Positions 24,913 through 33,590 of a DNA stretch of 64,000 nt are shown here, in pieces. The notes beneath the pieces are model-generated. The model saw nothing but the letters and a program-made list of their open reading frames with translations, had not been told where the DNA came from and ran no database searches. A program made the position numbers and the translations under genes. Numbering within the stretch: the stretch's first letter is position 1; every line of letters begins with the position of its first letter. Location of the stretch: the NCBI RefSeq assembly GCF_965218915.1, contig NZ_OZ244708.1, forward strand, positions 248,001 through 312,000, written 5' to 3'. Source of the stretch: Novosphingopyxis sp965218915 (lineage in GTDB: Bacteria; Pseudomonadota; Alphaproteobacteria; Sphingomonadales; Sphingomonadaceae).

Positions 24913-25656
24913 ATGGCTGCCAAAAAGACACGTCTCGACCAGTTGCTTGTCGATCGCGGCGAGGTGGAAAGCCGCACGCGGGCGCAAGCGCTGGTCATGG
25001 CGGGGCTGGTCTATATCGGCGAGGCCAAGGCGCTGAAGCCGGGCCAGCAGGTGGCACAGGATGCCGCGATCGACGTGCGCGGGCGCGATCATCCGTGGGT
25101 TTCGCGTGGGGGGATCAAGCTGGCGCACGGGCTGGATCATTTCGCGATCGATCCGGCGGGCGCGGTGGCGATCGACGTCGGCAGCTCGACCGGCGGCTTC
25201 ACCGATGTGCTGCTGAGCCGCGGCGCGGGCCGCGTCTATGCCGTCGACAGCGGCACCAACCAGCTCGCCTGGAAAATCCGGCAAGACGGGCGCGTGGTCG
25301 TGCACGAGCAGACCAGCGCGCGCCTGTTGACCGATGCGCATGTTCCGGAGCCGGTCGACCTGATCGTGTGCGACGCCAGCTTCATATCGCTGGCCAAGGT
25401 TCTGGAGGTGCCGCTGCGCTTTGCCAAACCCGGCGCCGATCTGGTGGCGCTGATCAAGCCGCAGTTCGAGGCGGCGCGCGGCGAGGTGGGCAGGGGCGGC
25501 GTGGTTCGCGACGAAGCGGTTCATGCGCGCGTGTGCGACGAGGTGGCGGACTGGCTCGAGGCGATGGGCTGGCAGGTGCTCGGCACCAATCGTAGCCCGA
25601 TCACTGGACCCAGCGGCAATGTCGAGTTCCTGATCGGCGCGCGGAACGCCCGGTGA
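24913..25656 (+). CDS. tlyA: TlyA-family 16S/23S rRNA 2'-O-methyltransferase
   Basis: A 247-residue protein with an N-terminal S4 RNA-binding domain (LDQLLVDRGEVESRTRAQALVMAG, residues 6-29, on to about 65) and a FtsJ-like methyltransferase (SAM motif DVGSSTGGFTDVLL; LIVCDASFISL; LIKPQFEAARGEVGRGGVVRD). It would methylate ribose of rRNA cytidines; bacteria without TlyA resist capreomycin in some species. It is often next to dxs, but here the two are 17 kb apart. Confidence 0.9.
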   Translation: MAAKKTRLDQLLVDRGEVESRTRAQALVMAGLVYIGEAKALKPGQQVAQDAAIDVRGRDHPWVSRGGIKLAHGLDHFAIDPAGAVAIDVGSSTGGFTDVLLSRGAGRVYAVDSGTNQLAWKIRQDGRVVVHEQTSARLLTDAHVPEPVDLIVCDASFISLAKVLEVPLRFAKPGADLVALIKPQFEAARGEVGRGGVVRDEAVHARVCDEVADWLEAMGWQVLGTNRSPITGPSGNVEFLIGARNAR

Positions 25657-25779
25657 GCTTTCGTCCCATGACGTGCCAGGCCGGCATCGAACCAAAGCAA
25701 TCGGCCTGTGGATAAATGCCAAAGGCCCCGCTAAGGCGGCGTTCGGCCCGACCCTCTCGACGCGAAAGAGCCGATCATA

Positions 25780-26328
25780 ATGAGCGAACTGGCATCCAAA
25801 TCGCAGCTGCGCATGTCGCTCCTTCGCTGGGCGCTGCTCACCGTTCCGCTGGTCATGATACTCGGTCCGCTCTCGGGCCTGATTTCCGGATCGGGTGACG
25901 ACAACGTCTGGTTCGCCGCGTTGCAAAAACCCGCCGCGCAGCCGCCCGGTATCGCCTTCGCCATCATCTGGCCGATCCTTTATTTCCTGCAAGGGCTGGC
26001 GCTGGCGATGGTTTTGAACGCGCGGCGCGCGCGGCTGCGCTGGCCGGCCGTCGGGTTGTTCGCGCTCCAGTTCCTGTGCAACCTGGCCTGGTCGCCGCTG
26101 TTTTTCGGCATGCATCAGGTGTCGACCGCCTTTTTCCTGATCTTGCTCATCCTGCTGCTGGCAATCGGCACCACGCTGCTGTTCGGCCGTGTGCGGGCGC
26201 TCGCGGCCTGGTTGATGGTGCCCTATCTTGCCTGGCTGAGTTTCGCCGCGATCCTGAATTTCCAGATCGACCGGTTGAACCCGGACGCGGAAACCCTTTA
26301 CGCGCCCGCCGCCAGAACCCAGATATAA
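25780..26328 (+). CDS. tspO: TspO/MBR family protein
   Basis: A 182-residue membrane protein with five helices and the family motifs WFAALQKPAAQPPGIAFAIIWPILYFLQG and NLAWSPLFFGMHQ. TspO proteins bind porphyrins and cholesterol-like ligands and modulate tetrapyrrole or stress responses. The extra N-terminal 20 residues are polar. The Trp-rich loop between helices 1 and 2 is intact. Confidence 0.88.
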   Translation: MSELASKSQLRMSLLRWALLTVPLVMILGPLSGLISGSGDDNVWFAALQKPAAQPPGIAFAIIWPILYFLQGLALAMVLNARRARLRWPAVGLFALQFLCNLAWSPLFFGMHQVSTAFFLILLILLLAIGTTLLFGRVRALAAWLMVPYLAWLSFAAILNFQIDRLNPDAETLYAPAARTQI

Positions 26329-26362
26329 CACTCCTTCATCCGCGTTAACCCAAGGACCCGCC

Positions 26363-26707
26363 ATGCAGAGCGAAAACCGCATCGTCGACGACCTCGTCAA
26401 ATTCGTGAACGGCATGGCCGGCACCGTCGCCGGCATGGGCCGCGAGGCGGAGGCCTCGTTCAAGGAGCGCACGCGCGAGTTCGTCGGCGGCATGGATTTC
26501 GTCAGCCGCGAGGAGTTCGACGCGGTCAAGGCGATGGCGGTCAAGGCGCGCGAGGAGGTCGAGGCGCTGAAGGCCCGGCTCGATGCGATGGAGGGCAGAG
26601 GAAGCTCCGCCAAGCCGAAACCCGCGTCGCCGGTCAAAGGCGCGTCCGAGGCGACGGAGAAGCCGCACAGGGCCGCTCCGAAAAAGGATGGCCCAGGCGC
26701 CTCTTGA
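26363..26707 (+). CDS. ubiK: Ubiquinone biosynthesis accessory factor UbiK (BMFP family)
   Basis: A 114-residue protein. Residues 1-80 form the BMFP pattern, an amphipathic helix (NRIVDDLVKFVNGMAGTVAGM) and a coiled coil (VSREEFDAVKAMAVKAREEV, EALKARLDAME) that trimerises. The C-terminal 30 residues are Lys/Pro/Ala-rich. UbiK helps the Ubi proteins make coenzyme Q at the membrane. AAGGA precedes the ATG. The YbjN-type gene follows within 115 bases. Confidence 0.85.
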   Translation: MQSENRIVDDLVKFVNGMAGTVAGMGREAEASFKERTREFVGGMDFVSREEFDAVKAMAVKAREEVEALKARLDAMEGRGSSAKPKPASPVKGASEATEKPHRAAPKKDGPGAS

Positions 26708-26820
26708 GCTGCGTTCTTTTCCACAGCGCGTCCCCAAGGCAATGGGGCGAAGCCGCGATAATCCTTGCCGAAACTGTGGCCGGGGATCAGTTTCGCATGG
26801 GCTTTCGCGATCAACCGGGG

Positions 26821-27339
26821 ATGGCCATGCAGCGGCATGACGAGGAAATGAACGGGCTGGAAGAGAGCGACGCTCCCGCCGTCGATATGTTCGCCGCCCT
26901 GTTCGAGGCGCGCGGCTGGCCCTGCGAGATGGCCGGCGGCGACGAGCTCGCCGCCGAGGTGAAGGGCAGCTGGACCAGCTACCAGCTGCGCGTGATCGCG
27001 CGCGAGGATGACAATGTCGTGCAACTGCTCGTGCTGCCCGACATCACCGTGCCCGATAATCTGCGCGCTGCGATGTACGAGGCGATCGGCCTGATCAACG
27101 AACAGCTCTGGCTGGGTCATTTCGATTTGTGGTCGGCCAACGGCATTTTGCTGATGCGCCATGGCGCGCTGCTCGGCGAGGGCGGCATGCTCGGCGTCGA
27201 CCAGGCGCAGATGCTGATCGACGCGGCAATCGACGAGTGCGAACGTTTCTATCCCGTCTTCCAGTTCATCATCTGGGGCGGCAAAAGCCCTCGCGAGGCG
27301 ATCGACGCCGCGCTGATCGATACCGCGGGCGAGGCTTAG
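26821..27339 (+). CDS. YbjN-domain protein
   Basis: A 172-residue protein of the YbjN/type III secretion chaperone-like fold: MFAALFEARGWPCEM, then LLVLPDITVPDNLRAAMYEA, then LINEQLWLGHFDLWSANGIL. Alphaproteobacterial members of this shape are common and of unknown function; E. coli YbjN affects motility and stress tolerance. The frame is open to 26704, overlapping ubiK, but the conserved part starts near residue 20 of this version; ATGs at 26827 and 26848 are alternatives. Confidence 0.75.
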   Translation: MAMQRHDEEMNGLEESDAPAVDMFAALFEARGWPCEMAGGDELAAEVKGSWTSYQLRVIAREDDNVVQLLVLPDITVPDNLRAAMYEAIGLINEQLWLGHFDLWSANGILLMRHGALLGEGGMLGVDQAQMLIDAAIDECERFYPVFQFIIWGGKSPREAIDAALIDTAGEA

Positions 27340-27348
27340 TTCCCAGTT

Positions 27349-27440
27349 CGTCATTGCGAGGAGCCGAAGGCGACGCGGCAATCCAGGGCGTATGCAGCGC
27401 TGCAACTGCTCTGGATTGCTTCGCTCCGCTCGCAATGACG
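27349..27440. repeat. Palindromic intergenic repeat (family C, CGTCATTGCGAG type)
   Basis: It starts CGTCATTGCGAGGAGCCGAA and ends CTCGCAATGACG, with inner GCAATCCAG/CTGGATTGC. The copy at 31596-31713 has the same ends and the same inner pair. Confidence 0.75.
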
Positions 27441-27500
27441 TTGTTTGATTACCGTGGGCAAAGCTTGTAGCTGGCCCCTCGCCATGCCACACCCGCTGCC

Positions 27501-28313
27501 ATGAACGAACAGACAGACTTTCCGACGAATCTCCTTAGCTTTGGCTGCGGCAACATGGCCGGGAGCATCCTCAAGGGCTGGATCGCGGCGGGCGCCGACC
27601 CCGCGGGCTTCACCGCGTTCGATCCGCATTCGGGCGGCGTGCCGGGCGGCGTGCGTCATGTCAGTCAGCCGCCGACCGAGCCGTTCGATATCGTGCTGCT
27701 CGGCGTGAAACCGCAGATGCTGAGCGATCTGACGGATGATATCGCCAAGACGATCAAACCCGGCACCGTCGTCATCTCGATCCTCGCGGGGATCGAGATC
27801 GCCACGCTCGACCGATTGTTCCCGGGCGGGAAGACCGTGCGGCTGATGCCCAATCTCGGCGTGGCGCTGGGCAAGTCGCCGCTCGGCCTCTATTCCGATG
27901 CGTTGAGCGACGAGGAGCGCAATGCGCTGACCCGCTGGATGAACGCCATCGGCACCGCCGAATGGATCGACCGCGAAGCCGACATGGACCTTGTCGCCGC
28001 GCTGGCGGGATCGGGTCCGGCCTATGTCTACCGCTTCACCGACGCGCTGGCGGTGGCGGCTCATCGGCTCGGGCTTCCGCAAGACCAGGCCGCGCGCATG
28101 GCACTGGCGACGGTCGAGGGCGCCGCGGCGCTCGCGGCGGGCGCCGAGGACGATCCCGGCGCGCTCGCCGACAAGGTGGCGAGCCCCGGCGGCAGCACGC
28201 GCGAAGGGTTGAACGTGCTGGATGCAGACGAGCGGCTGGTGACCTTGCTGACCGAGGTGCTCGAAGCCGCGCGCGATCGCAATGGCGAGCTCGCCCGGCT
28301 GGTCGACGCTTGA
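27501..28313 (+). CDS. proC: Pyrroline-5-carboxylate reductase
   Basis: A 270-residue NAD(P)H enzyme, the last step of proline synthesis. The Rossmann start is FGCGNMAGSILKGWIAAG. VLLGVKPQM, VRLMPNLGVALGKSPLGLY and the C-terminal LAGSGPAYVYRFTDAL and VASPGGSTREGLNVL are typical. The stop overlaps the amidase start by one base (TGATG). Confidence 0.95.
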   Translation: MNEQTDFPTNLLSFGCGNMAGSILKGWIAAGADPAGFTAFDPHSGGVPGGVRHVSQPPTEPFDIVLLGVKPQMLSDLTDDIAKTIKPGTVVISILAGIEIATLDRLFPGGKTVRLMPNLGVALGKSPLGLYSDALSDEERNALTRWMNAIGTAEWIDREADMDLVAALAGSGPAYVYRFTDALAVAAHRLGLPQDQAARMALATVEGAAALAAGAEDDPGALADKVASPGGSTREGLNVLDADERLVTLLTEVLEAARDRNGELARLVDA

Positions 28314-29920
28314 TGCGGCTTGCCCGGCTTGCCGCCCCGCTCGCGTTGCTCGCTGCTCCGCTGATGGCGCAGACCGCTTCATCCGGCGACTATCCGGTCG
28401 AGGAAAAATCGATCAGCCAACTCGAGGCGGCGATGGCTTCGGGCGAAACGAGCAGCGCGGCGATCACCCAAGCCTATATCGATCGCATCGCCTCGCTCGA
28501 CGATGCCGGGCCGACGCTGAACGCGGTGATCGCGTTGCTGCCCGGCGCGCTGGACGAGGCGCGCACGCGGGACCGGGAACGCGCCGCCGGGCGCATCCGT
28601 GGGCCGATGCATGGAATTCCGGTCATCGTGAAGGACAATATCGAGACGCTGGGTCCGGTGCCGACCACGGCGGGTTCCTATGCGCTGATCGAGAACGTCA
28701 CCGACCGCGACGCGCCGCTGGTGGCGAAATTGCGCGCGGCGGGCGCGGTGATCCTGGGCAAGGCGAACCTGTCCGAATGGGCCAATTTCCGCTCGAACGA
28801 CAGCACCAGCGGCTGGAGCGCGGTCGGCGGGCTCACCCGCAACCCCTATGCGCTCGACCGCAATGCCTGCGGCTCGTCGAGCGGCAGCGCAGTGGCCGCC
28901 GCCGCCAGCCTTGCCGCCGGGACGGTGGGGACCGAGACCGACGGGTCGATCACCTGCCCGGCTTCATCGAACGGGGTCGTGGGGTTCAAGCCGACGGTCG
29001 GGCTCGTCTCGCGCCGCTTCGTCGTGCCGATCAGCCACAGCCAGGATACGGCGGGTCCGATCACGCGCACCGTGCGCGACGCGGCGATCATGCTCGGTGT
29101 GATGGCCGGGGTCGATCCGGGCGATCCGGCGACCGCCGGTGCGGCGGGGCGGGTGTCCGATTATGCCGCGCTGCTGGGGCGGGGCGTGCTGAAGGGCCTG
29201 CGGATCGGTGTGCCGCGCGACCGCGTGGGCGACGACGCCGCGCTGACCGCGCAGTTCGAGCAGGCGCTCGACCTGCTGCGTGCGCAAGGCGCCACGATCG
29301 TCGATATCGCGGACAGCCGCACGGGGCTGGAGGATGTCGGCGACGCCGAATTCCAGGTGCTGCTGAGCGAGTTCAAGGCGGACATGGCCGACTATTTGCA
29401 GAGCCTGCCGGATAACTTGCAGGATGGGGGCGTGAAGGCGAAGACGCTGGCCGATCTGATCGCGTTCAACGAGGCCGACAAGGACCGCGAACTCGCCTAT
29501 TTCGATCAGGCGCTGTTCCTGCAGGCCGAAGAGACCAAGGGCCTCGATGATCCCGCCTATCTCAAGGCGCGCGATACCGCCAAGCGGCTGGCCGGGCGGA
29601 TGGGCATCGACCGGATACTGGCAGAGGGCAGGGTCACCGTGCTGGCGCTGCCGACGCGCAGCCCGCCATGGCTGTCGACGCTGGGCAAGGGCGACGCCTA
29701 TACCGGCCCCAGCGCCAGCGGCCTGCCCGCCCAGGCCGGCTATCCGCATCTCACCGTACCGATGGGTCTGGTGGGCGGCCTTCCGGTGGGCATCAGCTTC
29801 ATCGGATCGGCCTGGACCGACGATTTCCTGCTGCAGGTCGGTGACGCCTATGAGCGTGCGAGCAACGCCCGCGTCCCGCCGCGCTATCTGGAAACGGTGG
29901 GAGACGGAGACGGCGCGTGA
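28313..29920 (+). CDS. Secreted amidase-signature enzyme
   Basis: A 535-residue protein with a Sec signal peptide (LAAPLALLAAPLMAQ). The Ser-cisSer-Lys triad of the amidase signature family is readable: K107 (IVKDNIET), Ser in CGSSSGSAVA (188-190) and nucleophile S212 (TDGSITCPASSNG). It hydrolyses an amide outside the cytoplasm; the substrate is unknown (peptide amides or aryl-acylamides are usual for secreted members). It is translationally coupled to proC. Confidence 0.88.
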   Translation: MRLARLAAPLALLAAPLMAQTASSGDYPVEEKSISQLEAAMASGETSSAAITQAYIDRIASLDDAGPTLNAVIALLPGALDEARTRDRERAAGRIRGPMHGIPVIVKDNIETLGPVPTTAGSYALIENVTDRDAPLVAKLRAAGAVILGKANLSEWANFRSNDSTSGWSAVGGLTRNPYALDRNACGSSSGSAVAAAASLAAGTVGTETDGSITCPASSNGVVGFKPTVGLVSRRFVVPISHSQDTAGPITRTVRDAAIMLGVMAGVDPGDPATAGAAGRVSDYAALLGRGVLKGLRIGVPRDRVGDDAALTAQFEQALDLLRAQGATIVDIADSRTGLEDVGDAEFQVLLSEFKADMADYLQSLPDNLQDGGVKAKTLADLIAFNEADKDRELAYFDQALFLQAEETKGLDDPAYLKARDTAKRLAGRMGIDRILAEGRVTVLALPTRSPPWLSTLGKGDAYTGPSASGLPAQAGYPHLTVPMGLVGGLPVGISFIGSAWTDDFLLQVGDAYERASNARVPPRYLETVGDGDGA

Positions 29921-30008
29921 GGGCCGCGAGGCCCGAGTCGCCGACCGATAATTTCCCACATCCGTAACTATGGATGTAGGACAGCTTTTTCGACGGGCCT
30001 ATATTTTT

Positions 30009-30229
30009 GGCGATTATGTGCCTTGCAAACCCGTTTCATTTGTTCGTCACCCCAGCGAAAGCTGGGGTCTCGGGCGGGATCGCCATGAGGCCCGAGATGC
30101 CAGCTTTCCGGGTCCCAACAAAGTACTACTTTGTTGGGTGCCCTTTCGCTGGCATGACGTACAAAGAAAGGCGGAGCCATGCCGTTTGTGAATTTCCATC
30201 CGACAGGGTTTGCAAAGTACATAATCGCC
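30009..30229. repeat. Nested palindromic element in the 416-base gap after the amidase gene
   Basis: Outer arms of 24 bases (30009-30032 and 30206-30229), starting GGCGATTATGT and ending TTGCAAACCC, are inverted copies with two mismatches. Inside lies a second unit, CGTCACCCCAGCGAAAGCTG to TCGCTGGCATGACG (30045-30159), plus a hairpin CCCAACAAAGTA / TACTTTGTTGGG-like. One element seems inserted in another. The rest of the gap (29921-30008 and 30230-30336) shows no gene. Confidence 0.65.
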
Positions 30230-30336
30230 ATATTTTTAGGTCCGTCATCGATCCCATAGCGTCGCAATCGCCTAACGCTTGCGCCTTGTGAAGCGGACGT
30301 GCAGGGATGCAAACGGCGTTGGGGAGGGGCAGGTTG

Positions 30337-30876
30337 ATGACGGACAACCTAAACGAGTTGCGAATCGACGCCGCCCGGCGCGGCCAGTGGAACATCGGTT
30401 TTTTTGCCGCCGGCGCAGTCTTCTGGACAGCTGCCACTGTGGTAGGTGTCACGGTTGAGTTGAGCCAAGCTCGCATACTCTGGATTGTTGGCACATTCTT
30501 CATCTTACCAATCGCGGTAGTTTTCTCCCGCCTGTTCGGTGCTGATCCGTTCACCAAGGGTAATGCGCTGGGAGAACTGGTCGGCTATACGCACATGAGC
30601 GTAATTGCGATGATGCTTCCGATCGTTGTGGGGTGCGCAATCATCTTTCCAGAAGCGTTGCTGCTCGTGATGGCCATCGCCTATTGCCTCGACTTTTACG
30701 TGATGGGCTGGGCCTTTGGCAGCGCGCTCTTCGGGATCCATGCCGCTCTTCGCGTTTCGTCGGTAAGCCTATTATGGTTTGCCATGCCGGAGTGGCGGAT
30801 GTCTGTCTTACCCGCTTGGGTGGCGGCGCTCTACATTGCAACGGTGGTGACGATCCCGATCCTGCGGCGCCGTTAG
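30337..30876 (+). CDS. Multi-pass membrane protein, DUF7010-like
   Basis: A 179-residue protein starting MTDNLNELRIDAARRGQWNIG, with about six hydrophobic helices and a basic C-terminus (LRRR). The opening and length resemble the DUF7010 family; function unknown. AGG five bases before the ATG sets the start. The gene is somewhat less GC-rich than its surroundings and stands alone behind the nested repeat, so transfer is possible. Confidence 0.6.
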   Translation: MTDNLNELRIDAARRGQWNIGFFAAGAVFWTAATVVGVTVELSQARILWIVGTFFILPIAVVFSRLFGADPFTKGNALGELVGYTHMSVIAMMLPIVVGCAIIFPEALLLVMAIAYCLDFYVMGWAFGSALFGIHAALRVSSVSLLWFAMPEWRMSVLPAWVAALYIATVVTIPILRRR

Positions 30877-31004
30877 CTGATACAGCACGGCAGCTAACAG
30901 CCGGAGCTTTGCTCTAAGCAGACGAGTCCACCCATGATCGGGCGTCGGGGCGGGGCATGAGCGCATCTTCGGCGACTCACGCCGCCGTCAGCCCCGTTGC
31001 GCGC

Positions 31005-31502
31005 CTATCCGCGCCCCGCTTTTTCCCCATATTCCAAATATTCCGCGCGCACATGCAGGACGCGCGTGGACAGGTGCACTTCGTACATGAAGCAGCCCAA
31101 AGCCGTGGCCATCAGCAGCAGAGCAAGGAGAAACGTGCCGGCGATCGCCAGCGCCAGTTCCACCTTGGCCAGCCCGATCAGGAACAGCATGCCGATCATG
31201 ACGCACACCACCACCGCCGCGGCGACGCCGAACCAGATCGCGCGGCCGGTCACCGTCATGCGCCGCTCGAGCAGCCGCAGCTCGTATACCAGCCGGTCGT
31301 GCTCGGCGCCCTCGGTCTCCTCGTACAGCGCCTCGCGATCGCGCGCGCGGTCAATGATGCGGGTAAGCCGCCCGGTGAACAGGTTGAGCATGCTGCCCAG
31401 CGCGACCAGCAGAAAGGCGGGCGTGAGCGCGGTCTGCAGCACCGACAGCACGGTCGCGGTACGCACGCTGGTCGAGAGGATTTCTTCCATGACGGCCTGC
31501 AT
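31005..31502 (-). CDS. DUF2721 membrane protein
   Basis: A 165-residue protein: LQTALTPAFLLVALGSMLNL, FTGRLTRIIDRARD, then two long hydrophobic helices after the charged linker. The DUF2721 family has no known function. The start at 31502 has AAGAG upstream; ATG 31490 (MEEILS) is an alternative. A family C repeat lies behind it. Confidence 0.8.
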   Translation of the reverse strand: MQAVMEEILSTSVRTATVLSVLQTALTPAFLLVALGSMLNLFTGRLTRIIDRARDREALYEETEGAEHDRLVYELRLLERRMTVTGRAIWFGVAAAVVVCVMIGMLFLIGLAKVELALAIAGTFLLALLLMATALGCFMYEVHLSTRVLHVRAEYLEYGEKAGRG

Positions 31503-31595
31503 GTAGCTCTTGCCCGAAGCTGCACAAGACCGACTGGCCGGTAGTGAGTCAGTTTGAATTTCAAGATTATATCCAAGGCAATGTGGAAAGATAAT

Positions 31596-31713
31596 CGTCA
31601 TTGCGAGGCCGCAGGCCGAACGCGAAGCGGACCGCAGGTCAACCGATCCAGAGTCATTGCAGCGCTGTATCCTCCCTGGATTGCCGCGTCGCCTTCGGCT
31701 CCTCGCAATGACG
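31596..31713. repeat. Palindromic intergenic repeat (family C)
   Basis: Ends CGTCATTGCGAGGC and CTCGCAATGACG, with inner GATCCAGAGTCATTGCAGCG. It shares its ends and central block with 27349-27440. Confidence 0.75.
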
Positions 31714-31783
31714 AAAAAGCGGCACCAGCACCCAATGCGCCCCGCCGTTTGTGCGCTGCGCAAAAATCGCTATGGCCATGGTC

Positions 31784-32245
31784 ATGAGCAAGGCACCGGC
31801 ACAGATGGACGACGGCGAACGCTTCGATCCCGCGCAGATCGGCGCATTCATGGGCCGATACGGCCATGGCGGCATGCTGGGGATCGCCTATCAAGACCAC
31901 GGGCCGGACTGGGTTTCGCTGAAGCTCGACTGGCGCGCCGATCTGGTCGGAGACGACGACACGCAGATTCTCGCCTCCGGCCCGATCATTTCGCTGATGG
32001 ACATGGCGACCAGCCTGTCGATCTGGACGAAGCTCGGCCAGTTCCGCCCGCATGCGACGATGGACCTGCGCGTCGATTATATGCGCCCCTCGCCGCCCGG
32101 ACAGACGGTGATCGGGCGCGGCGAATGCTATCATGTGACGCGCTCGATCGGCTTCGTGCGCGGCCTCGCGCACAATGGCGATCCGGCCGACCCGCTGGCG
32201 CATGTCACCGGCACCTTCATCCGCACGCAGGATTTTGGCAAATGA
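31784..32245 (+). CDS. PaaI-type hotdog thioesterase (first of a tandem pair)
   Basis: A 153-residue single-hotdog protein. SGPIISLMDMATSLSIWTKL covers the active-site helix (an Asp in place of the Glu of some relatives), followed by MDLRVDYMRPSPPGQTVIGRGE. Such enzymes hydrolyse acyl-CoA thioesters, often aromatic. The start is uncertain (31772, 31784 or 31805). A second hotdog gene follows after 13 bases, so a heteromer is possible. Confidence 0.8.
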   Translation: MSKAPAQMDDGERFDPAQIGAFMGRYGHGGMLGIAYQDHGPDWVSLKLDWRADLVGDDDTQILASGPIISLMDMATSLSIWTKLGQFRPHATMDLRVDYMRPSPPGQTVIGRGECYHVTRSIGFVRGLAHNGDPADPLAHVTGTFIRTQDFGK

Positions 32246-32258
32246 GGGGTTTCGGCAA

Positions 32259-32684
32259 ATGAGTGGGCTCGATCTGGACCGGGCGATGCCCGCTTATGCC
32301 CGCGCGCTGTCGATCCGTTCGGCGGGCGAGGAGGACGGCGTGCCGATGCTGGCGATGCCGTTTCAGGACATCGTCATCGGCCGCCCCGGCTTCCTGCATG
32401 GCGGCGCGATCTCGGGCCTGCTCGAAATCGCCTCGATCGTCGCGCTGCACAGCGCCCTGACGGCGGACGCCCGCGACGTGCGGATCAAGCCGATCAACGT
32501 CACGGTGGATTTCATGCGCGGCGGGATCGATCATGATACCTTCGCGGTGGGCCGCATCACCCGGCTCGGCCGGACGCTCGCCAATGTCGAGGCGGCGGCG
32601 TGGCAGGCCGAGCGCGGACGGCTGATCGCCTCGGCGCAAATGCACTATCTTCTGCGCGATTCGAACGATAGCCTGCGGGAATGA
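32259..32684 (+). CDS. PaaI-type hotdog thioesterase (second of the pair)
   Basis: A 141-residue protein: RPGFLHGGAISGLLEIASIV has the HGG and active-site helix, then INVTVDFMRGGIDHDTFAVG and a C-terminus RLIASAQMHYLLRDSNDSLRE. Sequence differs from its neighbour, so this is an old duplication. Its stop overlaps the next start (ATGA). A diverged copy of its last 18 codons lies 725 bases downstream at 33410. Confidence 0.82.
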   Translation: MSGLDLDRAMPAYARALSIRSAGEEDGVPMLAMPFQDIVIGRPGFLHGGAISGLLEIASIVALHSALTADARDVRIKPINVTVDFMRGGIDHDTFAVGRITRLGRTLANVEAAAWQAERGRLIASAQMHYLLRDSNDSLRE

Positions 32685-33382
32685 TACTGATCGCGGCGTT
32701 ACTGGCTTTGGCATCACCGGCTCCGCAGGCCGCATCGACCGACTCGCCGGAAGCGTCCGACCCTGGTGAGATCGTGGTGATCGGAGGACGCGAGCCCGCG
32801 CGCATTCCGATCGATCGTCTGCGCGATGCCTAGAAAGCCTTTGCGAAATACCGGGAGCGCTACGCACCGGACGCCGTCCTGTGGTTCGAAGTGCGCGCCA
32901 AGGCAGACGATGGTTCCAGCAGCGCGATCGAGTTGACGCTGGAAGGCCATGGCGAGGCCGTGCCCGTAACGATCGGCGCGGATGGCAGGTTTGCGCTGCC
33001 GATGTTCGACGATGATGATTGGGAGGTCACCAGCAACCGGCCGGAAAAGGCGTTCTACATCCGCGCCAGGGTGCTCAGCCCAGGCTCGCGCGAAGGCGAC
33101 TGGCGGCTCGGCGACTTGCAGCTTCAATGCCGGGTGTCCTGGCAGCTCGCCCGTCACGAAAGCAATTTCGCCATCGGCGCACTGTTCGATGCGATCGGCG
33201 GCTGCACCAGTTCGAGCATCGCAATTTATGAGCAACTCGACCACCCGATTGAAGCGGCGAACATCACCGAGGACGATAAGTCCGCCGCCTTGAGCTATTC
33301 GCCGCAGTTCGGCTTGCGGCTCCCCACCTATCTCAAAGGCTATTCGAACGAAGCGCGGGTGACGGTGAGCTTTGCGCCATAA
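32681..33382 (+). pseudogene. Exported protein gene interrupted by an in-frame TAG
   Basis: From ATG 32681 a signal peptide (MILIAALLALASPAPQAAS) and an open frame run to a TAG at 32831-32833, after 50 residues. The same frame continues without another stop to 33382 (KAFAKYRERYAPDAVLWF, then EVRAKADDG...TVSFAP), giving a 233-residue product if the TAG is read through or was recently GAG. The downstream part has no ribosome site of its own. I do not recognise the family. Coupling to the thioesterase (ATGA) indicates the start is right. Confidence 0.7.
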
Positions 33383-33409
33383 TTTCTGCCGTGCCCGCAT
33401 CGCCTGGCG

Positions 33410-33463
33410 CGGTTGATCGCCTCGGCGCAAATACATTATTTATTGCGCAACGAGAATGATTAA
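33410..33463 (+). pseudogene. Fragment of a diverged hotdog thioesterase C-terminus
   Basis: Translates as RLIASAQIHYLLRNEND and a stop, against RLIASAQMHYLLRDSND in the intact gene ending at 32684. About four-fifths of the 54 bases match, with AT-richer codons here. It has no start of its own and looks like a displaced gene end left by insertion of the intervening gene or by recombination. Confidence 0.65.
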
Positions 33464-33590
33464 TAACGAATGAATGGAACTATGAAACGGTTTGTCGCAT
33501 TTTTATGACAGCTTAAGGAACATATTGTTTCGCGATCGATTGAGGCTGTTCCGGCTGACGGCCGGCTTCAATGCATCAAGGAATAATATA

